Shown in pieces: positions 46,701 through 55,406 of a stretch of 64,000 bases of DNA. This stretch comes from Verrucomicrobiales bacterium (lineage in GTDB: Bacteria > Verrucomicrobiota > Verrucomicrobiia > Verrucomicrobiales > DEV007). Within the stretch, counting starts at the first letter, position 1, and every line of letters starts with the position of its first letter. The notes under the pieces are model-generated. The model ran no database searches, had not been told where the DNA came from, and saw only the letters and a list, made by a program, of their open reading frames with translations. The stretch is taken from NCBI GenBank assembly GCA_016795505.1, contig JAEUHH010000085.1:1-64000 (forward strand), written 5' to 3'. Position numbers and translations under genes: made by a program.

Positions 46701-47413
46701 TCAACGGTACCGGCCGCGGCAGCGGCAGCGACAACGGCGGCGTGCTCCTCGACGGCGCCACGGTCAGTTCCACCAACGCGCTGACCATTTCCGGCACCGG
46801 CTCCACCACTGGAACGCATTACAGCGAAGGAATCGATGCCATCAACTCGTCCAGCATCAGCACCGGCACCGGTCTCCTCACCCTGACTGGCACGGCCAAT
46901 GGCAGCGGCCGTTACAACCGGGGCATCAATCTGAACAAGTCCACTGTGCAGAGCACCAGTGGCGACATTGCGATCACTGGAGTGGGCTCGGCGTCATCCA
47001 CGCTGAACTACAACCAGGGCATCTTCTCGCAGGGTTCCTCCATCACGACCGGCGGCAAGATCACGCTGTCAGGCACCGGCGGAGCCGGCACGTCGAACAA
47101 TCACGGCATCCATCTGCACTCCACCACGGCGGCCTCCACGGGCGCCCTGAAGATCACTGGCAGAGCCCTCGCCGGCACCACCGGCACGCTGAACTGTGGC
47201 GTTTATCTGACCAACCTCGCCAGCCTCACCGGGGCGGGCGGCGGTCTCAGCACCGTCACCGGCACCGGCGGTGGTGGCACGGGCAAGAATCATGGCATCC
47301 TCATGAACAAGGACGTCAGTGTGAGCGGCCTCGTCACCGGCAACTTCGTCGGCACTGCCGGCGCGGGCACCGGCAGCCTCGCCCGCGCGGGCACGCATCC
47401 GTTCTTCAACTGA
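43745..47413 (+). CDS. LEPR-XLL exported repeat protein with metzincin-like zinc motif
   Basis: The 1222-residue protein opens with LDCEALEPRVLFSGAP, the LEPR-XLL signature found at the N-terminus of large exported proteins in Planctomycetes and Verrucomicrobia. A globular region at about 80-240 holds HEQGHILGLAD at 180-190, matching the HExxHxxGxx(H/D) metzincin motif with aspartate as third ligand, so a zinc peptidase may be present. From about 300 the chain becomes glycine/threonine-rich, and from about 640 it consists of ITGTG...NHGI repeats like those of the gene at 1-1083. It is secreted or surface-bound; a protease plus adhesin role is inferred. Confidence 0.85.
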   Translation: MKMIDLYRKPESLDCEALEPRVLFSGAPVEPAEAEAADTQAPAQDAAESTEATSAEAPAEASVSGEAAATLVNTGSATLNEETLAAIAEAAKQRWIDSGISAEQLDALNSVTYQISDLNSNALGKAEGFTITIDDNAAGQGWFIDATPDLDEEFSLTGGRLLGISSGADTGIDLLTLVMHEQGHILGLADSVSGTTNVMSGILNVAERRAAAEGQALGLTPATLSGENFALTTAAIVGNTLSIVGDAATDNLVLRINAGNFEYDLNSGGFIIIGAVAGVNTIDIDMGGGSDSVTLQAMTVNADLIVSTTSLTIAGAVDISGATTPSAEITADRLLISAALNTGATGSVTFVPLTGGNVKDFHLGSAGDAFDNAIRLSNAEIANITAGSIVIGDTNTRQVDVLGDITLVANTEFVTWSSGLVNLNRRINGAFDLEITSGGTTVARPPGLGGIGTITPLDTIVTDAGGSTRLQDDAVIITTGDQTYNDFVRVGDSTNSVGQANLTANSVNFSATTTFRVDIDGDAGVGVAGGHDQLVVNGDVDLGGATLEVDFGSFVPVVGQTYVIIDNTGPNAVTGTFDGLPEGTVSSSPFGSTAMLYSISYIGGDGNDVEITLLGEPETLITQNSITDMITVEDINGGITNDELSVYVDGTDLVIEDANETVSSNIVGAVQDGANRIRIPLALVTGGLTINTLAGDDTVNIGNIATLSGGNLIVNGGADEDRINQTGDVVMSGSRSVTYTAEAIKLSVGASITTATGGITLTGSGATSLVGNVPGVWLQGASLSSTSGNILLTGQGGDTDHYNDGVRLNRADTPLTDSSITTGGTITLNGTAGAGISSSGVHIAHATISATGGSGSTLTINGTGSDDGNNGNGVYLFGATLSTSNGAATLRGTGGSTNSYNYGVVFFSGSSVATGGSGALTIEGTGGGSIGLSPGVALINGSSATVVNGAMNIRGTGGNGTGNQNRGVALHSLVNVSASGTGTITINGTGRGSGSDNGGVLLDGATVSSTNALTISGTGSTTGTHYSEGIDAINSSSISTGTGLLTLTGTANGSGRYNRGINLNKSTVQSTSGDIAITGVGSASSTLNYNQGIFSQGSSITTGGKITLSGTGGAGTSNNHGIHLHSTTAASTGALKITGRALAGTTGTLNCGVYLTNLASLTGAGGGLSTVTGTGGGGTGKNHGILMNKDVSVSGLVTGNFVGTAGAGTGSLARAGTHPFFN

Positions 47414-47478
47414 GAAGTGGGGAATTGACCGCGCTTTCCACGATCTGGAAAAGCCCGCGTCGTTTCACCGTCTCATTT

Positions 47479-47517
47479 CGAAAGCCCCTCCGGCTATCCA
47501 GCCGCGGGGGCTTTTCG
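47479..47517 (+). terminator. Intrinsic terminator after the LEPR-XLL gene
   Basis: AAAGCCCC (47481) pairs with GGGGCTTT (47507), with inner pairing around CGGCT...AGCCG, and the stem ends in TTTT. It lies 66 bp after the stop codon. Confidence 0.7.
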
Positions 47518-47633
47518 CTGTCTGCCCGCCTGCGCAGAAACCCGCCGCCGGGCGCTTTCCGGCGTGCTTCGGGGATTGATTCCCCGCCGTTTCCGGTTTC
47601 AGTGCCACGTCCCGCCGACCGCCAACCCACCCC

Positions 47634-48902
47634 ATGATCGTTCCCAGCCTGCAGTTCGCCGCCCGCACTCTCCGCAGCGCGGACAAACGCCACCTCGCCA
47701 AGTTCGTCTGGAATTTCGGCGTCAAAGGTGTCCGCTCGGTGAACCTCTTCAAAAAGCGCCTCCGCCAGGGCATCCATTTCCCCCCCTTCCTCTACCTCTC
47801 CATCCTCAACAGTTGCAACCTGCGCTGCCAGGGCTGCTGGGTGGATGTCGACAAGCCCCAGGTGAAGATCGACCTGGAGCAGCTCAACACCCTGGTCAAC
47901 GATGCCAAGGCCCACGGGAACAGCTTCTTCGGCATCCTCGGCGGCGAGCCCTTCATGCACCCGGAATTGCTGGACTTCCTCGCCCAGCATCCCGATTGCT
48001 TCTTTCAGGTCTTCACGAATGGCCAGCTCATCACCGAGAAAAAGGCGGAACAGCTCCGCCAGATCGGCAACGCCACTCCGCTCGTGTCCATCGAGGGCAC
48101 CGAACTGGTCGCCAACGAGCGCCGGGGCGGCAAGGATGTGCTCAACCGCACCCTGCGCGGACTCGACAACTGCCTGCGGGCCCGTCTCCTCACCGGCGTG
48201 GCCACCAGCCTGTGCCAGACGAACATCGACGACCTGCTCACCGAGAAATGGCTGCGCTCACTGATCGATCGCGGCGTCCACTACGCGTGGTACCACACCT
48301 ACCGGCCCGTCGGCCCCCAGATCCATGAGGAACTCGCCCTCACCCCCGAGCAGGCGCGCCGGGTGCGGCAATTCGTCGTCGACATGCGGGTGAAACTGCC
48401 GCTCGGCATCATCGACGCCTATTATGACGGCGAAGGCCGGGCCCTCTGCCCCATGGCCACCGGCATATCTCATCACATTTCGCCAACCGGCGCCGTGGAG
48501 CCCTGTCCCATTCTCCAGTTTGCCACCGAAAACATCCGCGACCGGGGTATCTACGAGACGCTGACGCAGTCACAGTTCCTCAAGGATTTCCGCGAGACGG
48601 CCGCCCGCCACACCCGCGGCTGCATAGTTCTGGAGCGGCCCGACCTGGTCAAGGAACTGGCCGAAAAGCATGGCGCCCGCGATACCACCCTGCGCCAGAC
48701 GGCGATGACCGAGATCGAGTCGATGACGCCCCGCAACAGCCAGTGGCTGCCCACCGGCGAGGAGATTCCGGAAAAGCATCCCGTTTACCGCTGGGCGAAG
48801 CGGATCTGGTTCAACGATTTCGGCGTTTACCAGAATCTCGACGCCTCCGCCGCTCCCAGAGCCCATTCCCGGCCCACCGAACCCGCCGGAGCCCCCCGCT
48901 GA
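47634..48902 (+). CDS. Radical SAM protein
   Basis: A 422-residue enzyme with the S-adenosylmethionine radical cluster motif CNLRCQGC (Cys61, 65, 68), GGEPFMHPE and a TIM-barrel-like body. Near the end PCPILQFA and RGCIVLERPDL hold further cysteines that could bind a second cluster, shorter than a full SPASM domain. It is followed by a HdrA-like small protein (34 bp gap) and a double [4Fe-4S] protein (8 bp gap), so electrons for the radical reaction may come from them. Substrate unknown. Confidence 0.87.
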   Translation: MIVPSLQFAARTLRSADKRHLAKFVWNFGVKGVRSVNLFKKRLRQGIHFPPFLYLSILNSCNLRCQGCWVDVDKPQVKIDLEQLNTLVNDAKAHGNSFFGILGGEPFMHPELLDFLAQHPDCFFQVFTNGQLITEKKAEQLRQIGNATPLVSIEGTELVANERRGGKDVLNRTLRGLDNCLRARLLTGVATSLCQTNIDDLLTEKWLRSLIDRGVHYAWYHTYRPVGPQIHEELALTPEQARRVRQFVVDMRVKLPLGIIDAYYDGEGRALCPMATGISHHISPTGAVEPCPILQFATENIRDRGIYETLTQSQFLKDFRETAARHTRGCIVLERPDLVKELAEKHGARDTTLRQTAMTEIESMTPRNSQWLPTGEEIPEKHPVYRWAKRIWFNDFGVYQNLDASAAPRAHSRPTEPAGAPR

Positions 48903-48936
48903 CACCCCCGCCCCACCGATTGCCCCTACTCCCAGG

Positions 48937-49272
48937 ATGCCCAAGATCCTCTACTGCCGCTGCGCCTTTGCCCAAGTCGTGCCCCAGGCCACCAAGGACG
49001 CCGTCCTCGAGCGCCTCTGCGCCTCTGGCACCAGCTTTGAGACCGTCGCTGACCTCTGCGAGATGGCCGCGCGCCGGGACGAACGCCTGACCGGTCTGCT
49101 GGACAGCGACGAACCCGTCAAAATCGCCGCCTGCTACCCCCGCGCCGTGAAATGGCTGTTCCACAATGCCGGCGTCCCCTTTCCCGCCGATGATCCCGAC
49201 CGGATCGAGGTGCTCAACATGCGCGAGCAGACCGCCGACGCCATCGCCGACGCCCTGATCGACCAACCCTGA
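48937..49272 (+). CDS. Small HdrA-like protein
   Basis: A 111-residue protein with CRC near the N-terminus, a C in LERLCASG and CEMAAR, and AACYPRAVKWLF followed by VLNMREQTAD. The last two blocks resemble the AACSPR...NIREQ segment of heterodisulfide reductase subunit A, which contacts an iron-sulfur or flavin site. It is far shorter than HdrA and lacks a flavin domain. As the middle gene of the radical SAM/ferredoxin trio it may relay electrons; this is inferred. Confidence 0.65.
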   Translation: MPKILYCRCAFAQVVPQATKDAVLERLCASGTSFETVADLCEMAARRDERLTGLLDSDEPVKIAACYPRAVKWLFHNAGVPFPADDPDRIEVLNMREQTADAIADALIDQP

Positions 49273-49280
49273 TTCCACCG

Positions 49281-50177
49281 ATGAAGACCGAGACCCTGCC
49301 CTTCCAAGTCGTCCTCTACGAAGGTGACGGCGCCCAACCCCTCGCCCCCGGAGATCGCTTTGCCGTATTGAGCCTGCTCCTCGACAAAGGCTATGCCGTG
49401 CGGCGAGTCGCCGGCCCCGGACAGACGACTGCCCCGGACCTCCCCTCGCCCGCCATCCCGCTCATCGTCATCGGCGATTTCGGCGGAGCCGCCCCCGTGC
49501 TCGAGGATGCCGCCGGCCGGGTCTCCATCGCCACCCACGACATCGGCGGTCTGGCTCCCGATGCGGTGCTCGATCTGATCGAACAGGGTCGGATCGGCGA
49601 TCAAAGAGGGTTGAATCAGCCCGGCGCCCCCGGCATGTGGAAGCCATGGTTCCCGGTGATCGATTACGACCGCTGCACGAACTGCATGCAGTGCCTCAGC
49701 TTTTGCCTGTTCGATGTTTACGGCGTGGATGAGAAACAGAAAATCCAGGTCAAGAATCAGGACAACTGCAAGACCAACTGCCCCGCCTGCTCCCGGGTCT
49801 GCCCCGAGGTGGCCATCATGTTCCCGAAGTATGCCGCCGGCCCGATCAATGGCGACGTGGTCAACCAGGCCGACGTGCAGCGTGAGAAGATGAAGGTGGA
49901 CATCAGTTCCCTGCTCGGCGGCGACATTTACTCCCGGCTGCGCGACCGCAGTGATGCGGCCAAGTCGCGTTTTTCCAAAGAACGCAGCCCCGACAAAGCC
50001 CTGGAGGAGCGGAAAAAGTGCCTGGTGAAACTCCAGCAGAGCGGCATCATACCGGCCGAGGTGCTCGCCGAGTTGGACTTGTCGTCACTGCCATCGCCCG
50101 AGGAAATCCAACGCCGGGCTGCCGAAGCCAACGCCCGGGCCCAGGCCGCCCGCGAGGCAGCCGCGGGAATGGCTTGA
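49281..50177 (+). CDS. Double [4Fe-4S] ferredoxin protein with N-terminal domain
   Basis: The 298-residue protein has an N-terminal domain of about 95 residues (VIGDFGGAAPVLED, VSIATHDIGG), then a linker encoded by a 22-bp-period repeat, then ferredoxin motifs CTNCMQCLSFC (Cys132, 135, 138, 142) and CKTNCPACSRVC (163, 167, 170, 174). The C-terminal ~90 residues are helical and charged, with SPDKALEERKKCLVKLQQ. It is coupled to the small HdrA-like gene by 8 bp. An electron-transfer role for the radical SAM enzyme is likely. Confidence 0.85.
   Translation: MKTETLPFQVVLYEGDGAQPLAPGDRFAVLSLLLDKGYAVRRVAGPGQTTAPDLPSPAIPLIVIGDFGGAAPVLEDAAGRVSIATHDIGGLAPDAVLDLIEQGRIGDQRGLNQPGAPGMWKPWFPVIDYDRCTNCMQCLSFCLFDVYGVDEKQKIQVKNQDNCKTNCPACSRVCPEVAIMFPKYAAGPINGDVVNQADVQREKMKVDISSLLGGDIYSRLRDRSDAAKSRFSKERSPDKALEERKKCLVKLQQSGIIPAEVLAELDLSSLPSPEEIQRRAAEANARAQAAREAAAGMA
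49573..49620. repeat. 22-bp-period dispersed repeat, copy F (inside the ferredoxin gene)
   Basis: On the minus strand ACCCTCTTTGATCGCCGATC is followed 22 bp later by ACCCTGTTCGATCAG. It encodes LIEQGRIGDQRGLNQPG, in the linker between the N-terminal domain and the iron-sulfur domain. Confidence 0.82.
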
Positions 50178-50208
50178 TTCTCCGGCGCGGATCGGATACA
50201 ACCGCGCC

Positions 50209-50913
50209 ATGAGATTCACCTTTCCCGCTCTAGCCCTTCTACTCTGCCTGCCGGCCGCCGTGGCCGCCGATCCGGCTGCCCCCGCACCGAAAGCCGCAGC
50301 ACTCCACCTGACGTTCGAGTTCGTCGAGGTCCCGCTGGCCGACTGGGGCGCTTGGATTTCAGAAAACCCGCTCCGGGTCGATGCCTCGCCCCTCTACCAG
50401 ACCGTCGGGGAGTGGAAAAAGGCGGGCAAAGCCAGCCTCATCGAGATCGTGAGCGTCCAGGGACGCAGCGGCCAACGGTGCAAGGCCGAATCGATCACCG
50501 AAATCACCTACCCGACGGATTTTCAACCCGCGAAGATTCCGGAGACCCTTTCCCAGATCCATAATCTGGTCGAAAGCCCCTCCACCACGATCCACCCGGA
50601 AGGCTTCGAGACCCGCAACGTCGGTGTGACCGTCGAAGTCGACCCGGTCATCTCCGGCGATGGGAAAACGGTCGATTTGAACCTGTCTCCCGAGATCGTG
50701 CGCGAACTCGGCACCGATGCCTGGCCCAATGACGAGGTCGAAGCCCGTCACCGCGCCGAGACACCGCGTTTTTACACCGCCAAGATCACCTCGCAGATCG
50801 TGGCCGAACCCGGCAAACCCACTCTGGTCGGCACGGTGCGCCTGCCCGGAGCGAATGAGGGCGCTCCGGGACAAACGGTGGTCCTGGTCTTCGCCAAGGT
50901 CGATCTCGGCTGA
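50209..50913 (+). CDS. Secreted protein with secretin-like strand motif
   Basis: A 234-residue protein with a signal peptide (MRFTFPALALLLCLPAAVAA). The segment FETRNVGVTVEVDPVISGDG resembles the RxVGxxLxVxP strand pair of the secretin (type II/III secretion, type IV pilus) gate domain, and PRFYTAKITSQIVAEPG with TVRLPG the following strands. It lacks the rest of a secretin and cannot itself form a pore, so it may be a periplasmic partner or a decayed relative. Gap to the ferredoxin gene is 31 bp. Confidence 0.65.
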   Translation: MRFTFPALALLLCLPAAVAADPAAPAPKAAALHLTFEFVEVPLADWGAWISENPLRVDASPLYQTVGEWKKAGKASLIEIVSVQGRSGQRCKAESITEITYPTDFQPAKIPETLSQIHNLVESPSTTIHPEGFETRNVGVTVEVDPVISGDGKTVDLNLSPEIVRELGTDAWPNDEVEARHRAETPRFYTAKITSQIVAEPGKPTLVGTVRLPGANEGAPGQTVVLVFAKVDLG

Positions 50914-50933
50914 TCCGAGGGCGGTTCCCCCCC

Positions 50934-51446
50934 TCACACGGGCAGAGCGACAGCAGCGGCCGCGTGCAATGGGCGTTCCTCGCCCTCATAGACGGCCAGA
51001 GCGGCACGGAGACGATCGATTTCGCTGTAGGCGTATTCGATTTCGTCCTGAGCCCGCTTGATCTCGACTGCGTTGCGGACCCGGAGCAGCAAATCTTCCG
51101 GCTGCCAGGGCTTCGTCAAGTAGTCGGTCGCCCCGCAGGCGATGCCGCGCTGCCGCGCGTCGAGATCGAGCAGGCCCGTCACGATGATGACGCTGATCCG
51201 CATCATCCGGGGGTTCACCCGAATCAGCCGGCACAGTTCAAAGCCATCGCGTCCCGGCATCATCAGGTCGAGCAGCACCACATCGGGTTCAAATTCCTCG
51301 ATCTTCGGCAGCGCCTGTCGCCCATCGAACGAGGCATCGACCAGAAACCCGGCAGTGGACAACACTGCCGTGGCCAGCCGGGCATTCACAGGATCGTCAT
51401 CCACAATCAGGACGCGTCCAGAGGCTCTGGTTTCCACTGCGCTCAA
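50934..51446 (-). CDS. Response regulator receiver-domain protein
   Basis: A 170-residue single-domain regulator: acidic pair VDDD, phospho-acceptor in VVLLDLMMPGRDG, and lysine in TKPWQPEDL. A helical tail of about 45 residues (DEIEYAYSEIDRLRAA) could dimerise; there is no DNA-binding or enzymatic output domain. The start is a TTG at 51446, with a GTG at 51437 as alternative. Nothing nearby encodes a histidine kinase. Confidence 0.85.
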   Translation of the reverse strand: MSAVETRASGRVLIVDDDPVNARLATAVLSTAGFLVDASFDGRQALPKIEEFEPDVVLLDLMMPGRDGFELCRLIRVNPRMMRISVIIVTGLLDLDARQRGIACGATDYLTKPWQPEDLLLRVRNAVEIKRAQDEIEYAYSEIDRLRAALAVYEGEERPLHAAAAVALPV

Positions 51447-51584
51447 AAGAAAAACAAAAGCGTAATTTTTTTGAAATTACAATAATTACAAAAACTGTCA
51501 AGGAAAGGCGGTTATCCTGACACCTGCCGGTTTGCGCCGGCGGAGCCTATGCCCCCATCACACGGCAGAGTCCCCCCTGAGGAC

Positions 51585-51604
51585 GTCGGGTTTTTAGACC
51601 CGAC
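51585..51604. other. Hairpin in the gap before the ilvD stop
   Basis: GTCGGGT (51585-51591) and ACCCGAC (51598-51604) form a 7-bp stem around TTTTAG. It is just downstream of ilvD on the minus strand but has no T-run, so termination is uncertain. The rest of 51447-51616 holds AT-rich sequence near the response regulator start. Confidence 0.5.
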
Positions 51605-51616
51605 AGCCCGTGACGA

Positions 51617-53356
51617 TCAGAGATTCGCGTCTGTCACAGCCCCTTCAGAGGCGGAATTGACGAGTTTGGCGAACTTGGCGAGGACGCCGCGCGTGTAATT
51701 CGGCTTGGGCTGTTTCCAGGCTTTCTGGCGGTCGGCCAGCTCTTTCTTGGAGATGTCCAGGGCCATTTCGCGCTTCTCGGCATCGATGGAAATGGTGTCA
51801 CCTTCCTTGACGAGCGCCAGCGGGCCGCCGACGAAGGCCTCAGGGGTGATGTGGCCGATGACGAAGCCGTGGCTGCCGCCGGAGAAGCGTCCATCGGTGA
51901 TGAGGGCCACATCTTTGCCGAGCCCCTGCCCCATGATGGCGCTGGTGGGCCCGAGCATCTCGCGCATGCCGGGACCGCCCTTGGGGCCCTCGCCGCGGAT
52001 CACGATGACGTCGCCCTTTTTGATTTTCCGCGCGAGAATCGCTTTCATGGCCTTTTCCTCGCCTTCGAAGACGCGGGCGCGACCGGTGAACTGGAGCCCC
52101 TCCTTGCCGGAGATCTTTGCCACGGCCCCACCGGGGGCGAGATTGCCGTAGAGGATGACGAGGTGGCCGTCTTTTTTGATGGGATTGTCGAAACCGCGGA
52201 TGACGGTCTGGCCCTTCGGGTAAACGGGCTTCACACGCTTCAGATTCTCGGCGACGGTCTGGCCGGTGACGGTGAGGCAGTCACCGTGGAGCAGCCCTTT
52301 GTCGAGGAGCATGCGCATGAGCGGCAGGGTGCCGCCGATCTCGACCAGTTTCATCATGACGTGCTGGCCGCTGGGCTTCAGGTCGGCGAGCACGGGCGTT
52401 TTTTTCCCGATGCGGGTGAAATCGTCGATCGAAAGGGACACCCCGGCGGCATGGGCCATGGCGATGAGGTGCAGCACGGCATTGGTGGAACCACCGAGGG
52501 CGGTGACGACGGTGATGGCATTCTCGAAGGCCTTCCGGGTCATGATGTCCCGGGGACGGATGTTTTTTTGGATCAGATTGACGACGGCGGCGCCCGCATC
52601 GAAGCAATCCATGAGTTTTTCGTCGCTGACGGCGGCCTGGGCGGAGCTGTTCGGCAGGCTCATGCCGAGGGCCTCGATGGCACTGGCCATGGTGTTGGCA
52701 GTGTACATGCCGCCGCAGGAGCCGGGCCCGGGAATGGCGGTGGCGGTGACGCCGTCGAGTTCGCTGTCAGAGATCTGTCCGGCGGAATGCTGGCCGATGG
52801 CCTCGAAGACGGACACGATGTCGACGTCGCGCCCGTCGTGACAGCCGGGTCGGATGGTGCCGCCATAGACGAAGACGCCGGGTCGGTTCAGCCGGGCGAT
52901 GGCCATGACGCAGCCGGGCATGTTCTTGTCGCAACCGCCGATGGCGACGATGCCGTCCATGCCTTCGCAGCCGACCACGGTCTCGATGGAGTCGGCGATG
53001 ACTTCGCGGCTGACGAGGGAGTACTTCATGCCCTCGGTGCCCATGGAGATGCCATCGGAGATGGTGATGGTATTGAATTCGATGGCTTTGCCCCCGGCGG
53101 CGTTGACGCCCTTGACGGACTCTTTGGCCAAACCGTCGATGTGCATGTTGCACGGGGTCACCATGCTCCAGGTGGAGGCGACACCGACGATGGACTTGGC
53201 GAAGTCCTCTTTTTCAAAGCCGACTGGATAGAGCATGGCCCGGCTGGCAGCGCGATCGGGCCCGTCGAGCATGGGACCGGAGAACTGGCGATGGGCGGTG
53301 GCTCCGGCTTTGGATCGCGGGGTGGAAGAGGTCTTTTTCGAGGATTTTTTGGCCAT
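51617..53356 (-). CDS. ilvD: Dihydroxy-acid dehydratase (isoleucine/valine and pantothenate pathway)
   Basis: The 579-residue enzyme has the iron-sulfur cluster motif CDKNMPGC and [10 protein letters not shown], plus [14 protein letters not shown] near the C-terminus. It converts 2,3-dihydroxy-3-methyl acids to 2-oxo acids. ATG 53356 gives a short basic leader ([16 protein letters not shown]) that is not found in most homologues. It runs on the minus strand after the aldolase gene, with a terminator in between, so it probably has its own promoter at 53360-53455. Confidence 0.95.
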   Translation of the reverse strand: MAKKSSKKTSSTPRSKAGATAHRQFSGPMLDGPDRAASRAMLYPVGFEKEDFAKSIVGVASTWSMVTPCNMHIDGLAKESVKGVNAAGGKAIEFNTITISDGISMGTEGMKYSLVSREVIADSIETVVGCEGMDGIVAIGGCDKNMPGCVMAIARLNRPGVFVYGGTIRPGCHDGRDVDIVSVFEAIGQHSAGQISDSELDGVTATAIPGPGSCGGMYTANTMASAIEALGMSLPNSSAQAAVSDEKLMDCFDAGAAVVNLIQKNIRPRDIMTRKAFENAITVVTALGGSTNAVLHLIAMAHAAGVSLSIDDFTRIGKKTPVLADLKPSGQHVMMKLVEIGGTLPLMRMLLDKGLLHGDCLTVTGQTVAENLKRVKPVYPKGQTVIRGFDNPIKKDGHLVILYGNLAPGGAVAKISGKEGLQFTGRARVFEGEEKAMKAILARKIKKGDVIVIRGEGPKGGPGMREMLGPTSAIMGQGLGKDVALITDGRFSGGSHGFVIGHITPEAFVGGPLALVKEGDTISIDAEKREMALDISKKELADRQKAWKQPKPNYTRGVLAKFAKLVNSASEGAVTDANL

Positions 53357-53457
53357 GGGAAGGGATGTGCGGGGGCGGTCTCTGAACGAGGGCTTACGAT
53401 TCGCCACAGGGCTCGGAGCGTCAAGGCAGGAAAGCCCCGGAGCCGGGCGCCGCATAC

Positions 53458-53500
53458 GGAAAAACCCGCCGTCCGGAGCGGATCCGGAGGGCGGGCTTTG
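53458..53500 (-). terminator. Intrinsic terminator of the aldolase gene
   Basis: On the minus strand AGCCCGCC pairs with GGCGGGTT around CTCCGGATCCGCTCCGGA, and the stem ends in TTTT. It is 33 bp after the aldolase stop. Confidence 0.78.
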
Positions 53501-53532
53501 CGGAAAAAGGAGCTGACCCCCGGTCGATCGAA

Positions 53533-54573
53533 TCAGACCTGCCCGAAGAGGGTCTTGCCGCTGGCCAGGAGGTCGTCGCAGGCTTCGGCAATGCGCTTGG
53601 CCATGCCTTCCTCACCCTTCTTCAGGTAGGCACGGGGATCGTAGGCTTTCTTGTTGCCCAGCTCTCCGTCGACCATGAGGACGCCGTCGTAATTCTGGAA
53701 CATATGGGCCACGATCGGCCGGGTGAAGGCATACTGGGTGTCGGTGTCGACGTTCATCTTGATGACACCGTAGCCGAGCGTCTCGCGGATCTGGTCCAGC
53801 GGGCTGCCCGATCCCCCGTGGAACACGAGGTCGAACTCGGCTTCCGCGCCGTACTTGGCAATCACCGCCTCCTGTCCCAACTTCAAAATATCGGGGCGCA
53901 GTTTGACGGCGCCCGGCTTGTAGTGGCCGTGGACGTTGCCGAATGTGGCAGCGAAGGTGAATCGGCCACCAGGAATGGCGTGAAGCGCCTCATAAACGGC
54001 AACCATGTCCTCGGGGGTGGTGTAAAGCTTGTCGTCGGGCATGCCTTCGTGGCCAGCCGCGCCGTCTTCTTCGCCGCCAACGACGCCGGCTTCGACTTCG
54101 AGGACGATCTCCAGTTCGGCGCAACGAGCCAGGTATTGCTTCGAGAGAGCCATGTTCTCATCCAGCGGGAGGATGGAGGCGTCCAGCATGTGGTTCTGGA
54201 ACAGGTTGTTCTCGCCCTTGGCGCGGCGCTTGGCGGTGGCGTCGAGGAGCGGATCGAGGAACTTGGCAGCGGCCTCGGGCTGGCAGTGGTCCGTGTTCAG
54301 CGCCACGATCACGTTGTATTGCTCAGCGAGGCGATGCGCGGCCTCGGCCAGAACGATCGTGCCAAAGGCGGCATCCTTGTTGTTGATCCCCGAGGCAAAT
54401 TGACCGGCCCCGGTGGAGAATTGGATGATGCCGTCGGACTTCTGGTCGGCGAAGGCCTTGAGAGCGGCGTTGATGGTGATGATGCTGGTGCAGTTGATGG
54501 CCGGGTAGGCGTAGCCGCCCTGCTGAGCGGCATCCAACATCTGGGCGAATTGTTTCGGCGTGGCGATAGGCAT
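53533..54573 (-). CDS. fba: Class II fructose-bisphosphate aldolase
   Basis: The 346-residue zinc enzyme cleaves fructose 1,6-bisphosphate in glycolysis. Recognisable parts are [19 protein letters not shown] (substrate/zinc region), [13 protein letters not shown], and HGGSGS plus [15 protein letters not shown]. The length suits the class IIA type. It is a stand-alone minus-strand gene followed by a terminator. Confidence 0.95.
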   Translation of the reverse strand: MPIATPKQFAQMLDAAQQGGYAYPAINCTSIITINAALKAFADQKSDGIIQFSTGAGQFASGINNKDAAFGTIVLAEAAHRLAEQYNVIVALNTDHCQPEAAAKFLDPLLDATAKRRAKGENNLFQNHMLDASILPLDENMALSKQYLARCAELEIVLEVEAGVVGGEEDGAAGHEGMPDDKLYTTPEDMVAVYEALHAIPGGRFTFAATFGNVHGHYKPGAVKLRPDILKLGQEAVIAKYGAEAEFDLVFHGGSGSPLDQIRETLGYGVIKMNVDTDTQYAFTRPIVAHMFQNYDGVLMVDGELGNKKAYDPRAYLKKGEEGMAKRIAEACDDLLASGKTLFGQV

Positions 54574-54644
54574 GACGCGGGACGATTACGGCCTGATCGC
54601 GTCTTTGCAAGCCCCGAAATGCCCGGTTTTTCGGGCTGATCCGG

Positions 54645-55406
54645 TCAAAAAGTGCGGCCGACGCCCACACTCGTTCGCCCTGTTGGCTTTAGGTTCCGCT
54701 CGACCACCATGCCGGGGACCAGCTTGAGCGCCTCCTCGAGTGCGGCCGGCTTTTTGAGCGTCTCGGTCTCGACCGGGCCAATGTTGGATTTGGCATCAAT
54801 GATCTTGCCGGCGGCATCCTGAATGATCAACACATAGCCGTCGTACTCCCAACCGCCGATGTTGCTGCTGTCGAAATCGGAATCGAAGGAGGTGGTGACC
54901 GGCTTGCATTCGTATTCGATGAATTTGCCCGCCGGAACCGCCTGATCGAACGACTCTTTGGCCAGCACATTGTCGAAATCTTGCTCCCGATCCCGGAATC
55001 GCAGCGTGCTGCGCCCGAGGAGAATGACGGTGAACTTCGACTTGGCCAGATCGATGTCTCGGGATCCGTTGGTGATCTTGAGGGACACGGTGATGTCCTG
55101 CGACTTCATGTAGGTGCTGTCCCCTTCCCGGGCGCGTCGCTTGCCGACCGAAACGTCGACCCGCAACTCGGGCATCATCGCGGGCGCGGCGGCGATGATG
55201 GCCTTCTGGGAGGCGTCGTCGAATACATTGATCTTGGTATTGAAGATCTGCCCGTCGCTGGTCCGCTTGATGCGGACGTTTCCACTCGATTGAGTGTAAC
55301 CGAGCACTTCGACTTCCATCGCCTGGCCACCAGTGCTACGCACTTCGATCGCCCACGCATCCAAGGCAATCCATCCGAACAAACTCATGAGGAGAGGTAA
55401 TTTCAT
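54645..55406 (-). CDS. Secreted protein of unknown function
   Basis: A 253-residue protein with a signal peptide from ATG 55406 (KLPLLMSLFGWIALDAWA). The N-terminal part (TGGQAMEVEVLGYTQ, VRIKRTSDGQIF) resembles the SHD1/SLA1-like strand pattern of exported Verrucomicrobia proteins, followed by a beta-sandwich with YLKIT-like SLKITNGSRDIDLAKSKFTVI. No family is assigned. ATG 55406 was chosen because the frame extends to 55595 without homologous features. Confidence 0.65.
   Translation of the reverse strand: MKLPLLMSLFGWIALDAWAIEVRSTGGQAMEVEVLGYTQSSGNVRIKRTSDGQIFNTKINVFDDASQKAIIAAAPAMMPELRVDVSVGKRRAREGDSTYMKSQDITVSLKITNGSRDIDLAKSKFTVILLGRSTLRFRDREQDFDNVLAKESFDQAVPAGKFIEYECKPVTTSFDSDFDSSNIGGWEYDGYVLIIQDAAGKIIDAKSNIGPVETETLKKPAALEEALKLVPGMVVERNLKPTGRTSVGVGRTF

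Noticed and set aside
45221-46819. 532-codon antisense frame inside the LEPR-XLL gene
   Set aside because: Low-complexity mirror of the repetitive coding strand.
47634-48902. Radical SAM gene as an anaerobic sulfatase-maturing enzyme for the sulfatases
   Set aside because: It lacks the three-cluster cysteine set of such enzymes and lies far from the sulfatases, which carry CxPSR motifs usable by formylglycine-generating enzyme.
53518-53545. Eighth copy of the 22-bp repeat at the aldolase 3' end
   Set aside because: GATCGAATCAGACC resembles the unit, but only one partial unit is present and the sequence is constrained by the conserved C-terminal codons.
51851-53629. 592-codon frame on the plus strand opposite ilvD
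   Set aside because: The minus strand encodes a full dihydroxy-acid dehydratase; the plus frame is Gly/Asp-rich and has no recognisable motif.
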